DNA from: HyVt-560 sp964577195
GTDB lineage: Bacteria; Pseudomonadota; Gammaproteobacteria; UWMA-0217
Reading direction: 5' to 3'
Length of the DNA stretch: 6,697 nucleotides
Assembly (NCBI GenBank): GCA_964577195.1
Contig: CAZNYF010000155.1
Location: 1-6,697 of the forward strand
Both the position numbers and the translations under genes were made by a program. Under the pieces are notes generated by a model, which saw nothing but the letters and a program-made list of their open reading frames with translations, did no database searches and was not told the origin of the DNA. Shown in pieces: positions 4,926 to 6,697 of the stretch; the stretch's first letter is position 1; every line of letters starts with the position of its first letter.

Positions 4926-6697
4926 ATGACTTACGAACAAACTACCCTTTTCCTTTTAATGGGGGGAGTGCTAATCCTATTGGTTTGGGGTAAATGGCGT
5001 TATGATTTAGTCGCCTTCGGCGCTCTTTCTCTTGGGTTACTACTTAATGTTATCCCTAAAGATGCTGCTTTTTCTGGCTTTGGGCACCCTGCTGTCATTA
5101 TTATTGCTCTAGTTCTAATCATTTCAAAGGCACTCTCACAATCAGGCGCGATAGAGATGTTGTCTGAAAAATTCATTGATTCTAGTCGCTCACTTATTTC
5201 TCACATCGCCGTAATAGGTTCACTGGGTGCAATTATGTCAGCATTTATGAATAATGTTGCCACACTTGCATTGCTGATGCCTGTCGATATTCAAGCCGCA
5301 AAACGAGCAAAACGTTCACCTTCAAAAACCCTAATGCCTTTATCATTTGCAACTATTTTGGGCGGAATGGTAACCCTGATTGGAACACCACCAAACATTG
5401 TTATTTCTCAGTTTAGAGAAACCGCTCTAGGCGAACCCTATGCCATGTTTGACTTTGCTTGGGTTGGTCTTGGTGCAGCAGTAGCAGGACTCACATTTAT
5501 TGCTTTAGTTGGTTGGCGATTTGTTCCTGAGTCCGAAAATAGTACAAACACATCTGATGATTTAAGGAATCTTGACGACTATACAATCGAAATCGGATTT
5601 GACAGTGACTCTCCTGCTATTGGAAAAACCATTTTAGAATTAGAAAAATTAGCAGAAGAACACGATTCTCTAATAGTAGGTTTAGTTAGAAGAGGAAAAA
5701 GAGTCCCCGGAAAAGCCCTATACGAAGAAATTAAAAAAAGCGATATGCTGGTAATAGAAGCAGCACCTAAAGCACTTGAGAGCTTATCCGGTGAGTTAAA
5801 ACTTTCTTATTCTAAATCTGCAAAACATAACGGAACACTTGCCGGAACACTCAATATGACAGAAGCAACCGTTCCTTATGATGCTCAAATTGTGGGCCTT
5901 TCTGCCAATGATGCTCGGTTATTAAATCGACACGGGGTGATGTTGCTCGGCATTTCTCGTCAAGGAAAAACGTTAAGAAAAAGAGTTAGAAAAGCCTCCA
6001 TTAAAGCGGGAGACGTACTTTTATTAATGGGAGAGGACGAGGAGCTTGATAACGCAATTCAATGGCTAGGAGCTTTACCATTAGAAAAACGTGGCTTGCA
6101 AGTTATTCAACGAGACAAAGCAGGACTGGCTATTTCCCTTTTTGCTGTTGCAATCGCACTTTCAAGTTTTGGGCTTGTTTATCTACCTGTTGCCTTAGCG
6201 ATGGTTGTTGTCCTTTATGGGTTTTTAAAAGTGGTAACACCCTCACAAATGTATGACTCAGTGCAGTGGTCCGTTATTGTTCTTATTGCCTCGCTCATCC
6301 CCTTGGGAGCAGCGCTTGAAGCTTCCGGAGGAACACAATTAATTGCAGACGGCATTATTGGTTTCACACAAGGATGGCCTATTGTGGCAATTTTAGCGCT
6401 GCTAATGGTGGTGACAATGACTTTATCAGATATGTTAAATAACGTAGCAACCGTTTTAGTAGCCGCGCCTGTCGCCGTCAGTCTTGCAAATGAACTGCAA
6501 GTTAACCCTGACGCGTTTTTAATGGGTGTCGCGGTTGCCGCTTCATGTGCTTTTTTATCCCCCATTGGCCATAAAAATAATACTATTATTATGGGGCCTG
6601 GTGGTTATAAATTTGGTGATTACTGGAGATTAGGACTACCATTAGAATTGTTAATTCTTGCTGTTTCTATACCATTAATTATGATATTTTGGCCGTT
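4926..6697 (+). CDS. SLC13/DASS-family anion permease with two TrkA-C domains, 3' end cut
   Basis: I translated 590 codons from ATG 4926, open to the window edge. The N-terminal membrane half (residues 5-198) contains MNNVAT (108-113) and IGTPPN (152-157). Two soluble TrkA-C/RCK_C domains follow, about 219-282 (IEIGFDSDSPAIGKTILELE to DMLVIEA) and 313-376 (EATVPYDAQIVGLS to GDVLLLMGE). The C-terminal membrane half (399-590) repeats the pattern with LNNVAT (504-509) and SPIGHKNN (545-552). The paired NNVAT and PPN/GHKNN motifs mark the two inverted half-repeats that bind Na+ and anion in SLC13 carriers. Known: relatives import sulfate or dicarboxylates with sodium; E. coli YfbS has the same layout. 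The substrate cannot be read here. It acts in the inner membrane. RBS AAAGG lies at 4912-4916. Ending at IPLIMIFWP, it is probably only a few residues short of complete. No partner gene is visible. Confidence 0.9.
   Translation, partial: MTYEQTTLFLLMGGVLILLVWGKWRYDLVAFGALSLGLLLNVIPKDAAFSGFGHPAVIIIALVLIISKALSQSGAIEMLSEKFIDSSRSLISHIAVIGSLGAIMSAFMNNVATLALLMPVDIQAAKRAKRSPSKTLMPLSFATILGGMVTLIGTPPNIVISQFRETALGEPYAMFDFAWVGLGAAVAGLTFIALVGWRFVPESENSTNTSDDLRNLDDYTIEIGFDSDSPAIGKTILELEKLAEEHDSLIVGLVRRGKRVPGKALYEEIKKSDMLVIEAAPKALESLSGELKLSYSKSAKHNGTLAGTLNMTEATVPYDAQIVGLSANDARLLNRHGVMLLGISRQGKTLRKRVRKASIKAGDVLLLMGEDEELDNAIQWLGALPLEKRGLQVIQRDKAGLAISLFAVAIALSSFGLVYLPVALAMVVVLYGFLKVVTPSQMYDSVQWSVIVLIASLIPLGAALEASGGTQLIADGIIGFTQGWPIVAILALLMVVTMTLSDMLNNVATVLVAAPVAVSLANELQVNPDAFLMGVAVAASCAFLSPIGHKNNTIIMGPGGYKFGDYWRLGLPLELLILAVSIPLIMIFWP

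Noticed and set aside
6215..6565. 116-codon minus-strand frame inside the permease gene.
   Set aside because: Antisense shadow of the C-terminal membrane half, which carries the conserved LNNVAT and SPIGHKNN motifs on the plus strand.

Overview
The window looks like a contig piece from a gammaproteobacterial draft genome. This is inferred from the MepS/NlpC-like lipoprotein, the long MetA subfamily paired with a P-loop ATPase, and a YigB-like HAD phosphatase. No 16S or other marker gives a genus. A run of 100 N (1810-1909) is an assembly gap inside one gene, and both window edges cut genes.

Layout. 1-432 (+): 3' part of an NlpC/P60 cell-wall endopeptidase lipoprotein, starting in what looks like its lipobox. 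A stem-loop at 429-462 separates it from the convergent minus-strand pair formed by a P-loop ATPase (2311-1542, broken by the gap) and metA (1539-463). Only 2 nt separate the ATPase stop from the metA start. A YigB-like phosphatase (2339-3031, +) diverges from the ATPase with only 27 bp between the start codons. These genes look like ordinary chromosomal housekeeping.

3071-4580 is accessory in character. It holds two divergently oriented type II toxin-antitoxin modules: a FitAB/VapBC-type pair on the minus strand (antitoxin first, 14-nt overlap) and a BrnT-like toxin plus CopG-like antitoxin pair on the plus strand (toxin first, 8-nt overlap). The FitAB-type pair has a readable sigma70-type promoter with an inverted repeat over its -10, which suggests autorepression. 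The roughly 300 bp between the modules holds both promoters and a hairpin but no convincing gene.

4926-6697 (+) is a nearly complete SLC13/DASS-type anion permease with two TrkA-C (RCK_C) domains between its membrane halves, preceded by a candidate promoter. It runs off the right edge.

I did not find a clearly new system. The points most worth a second look are the uncharacterised ATPase coupled to metA, the back-to-back TA modules with their operator, and the acyl-donor specificity position of MetA.
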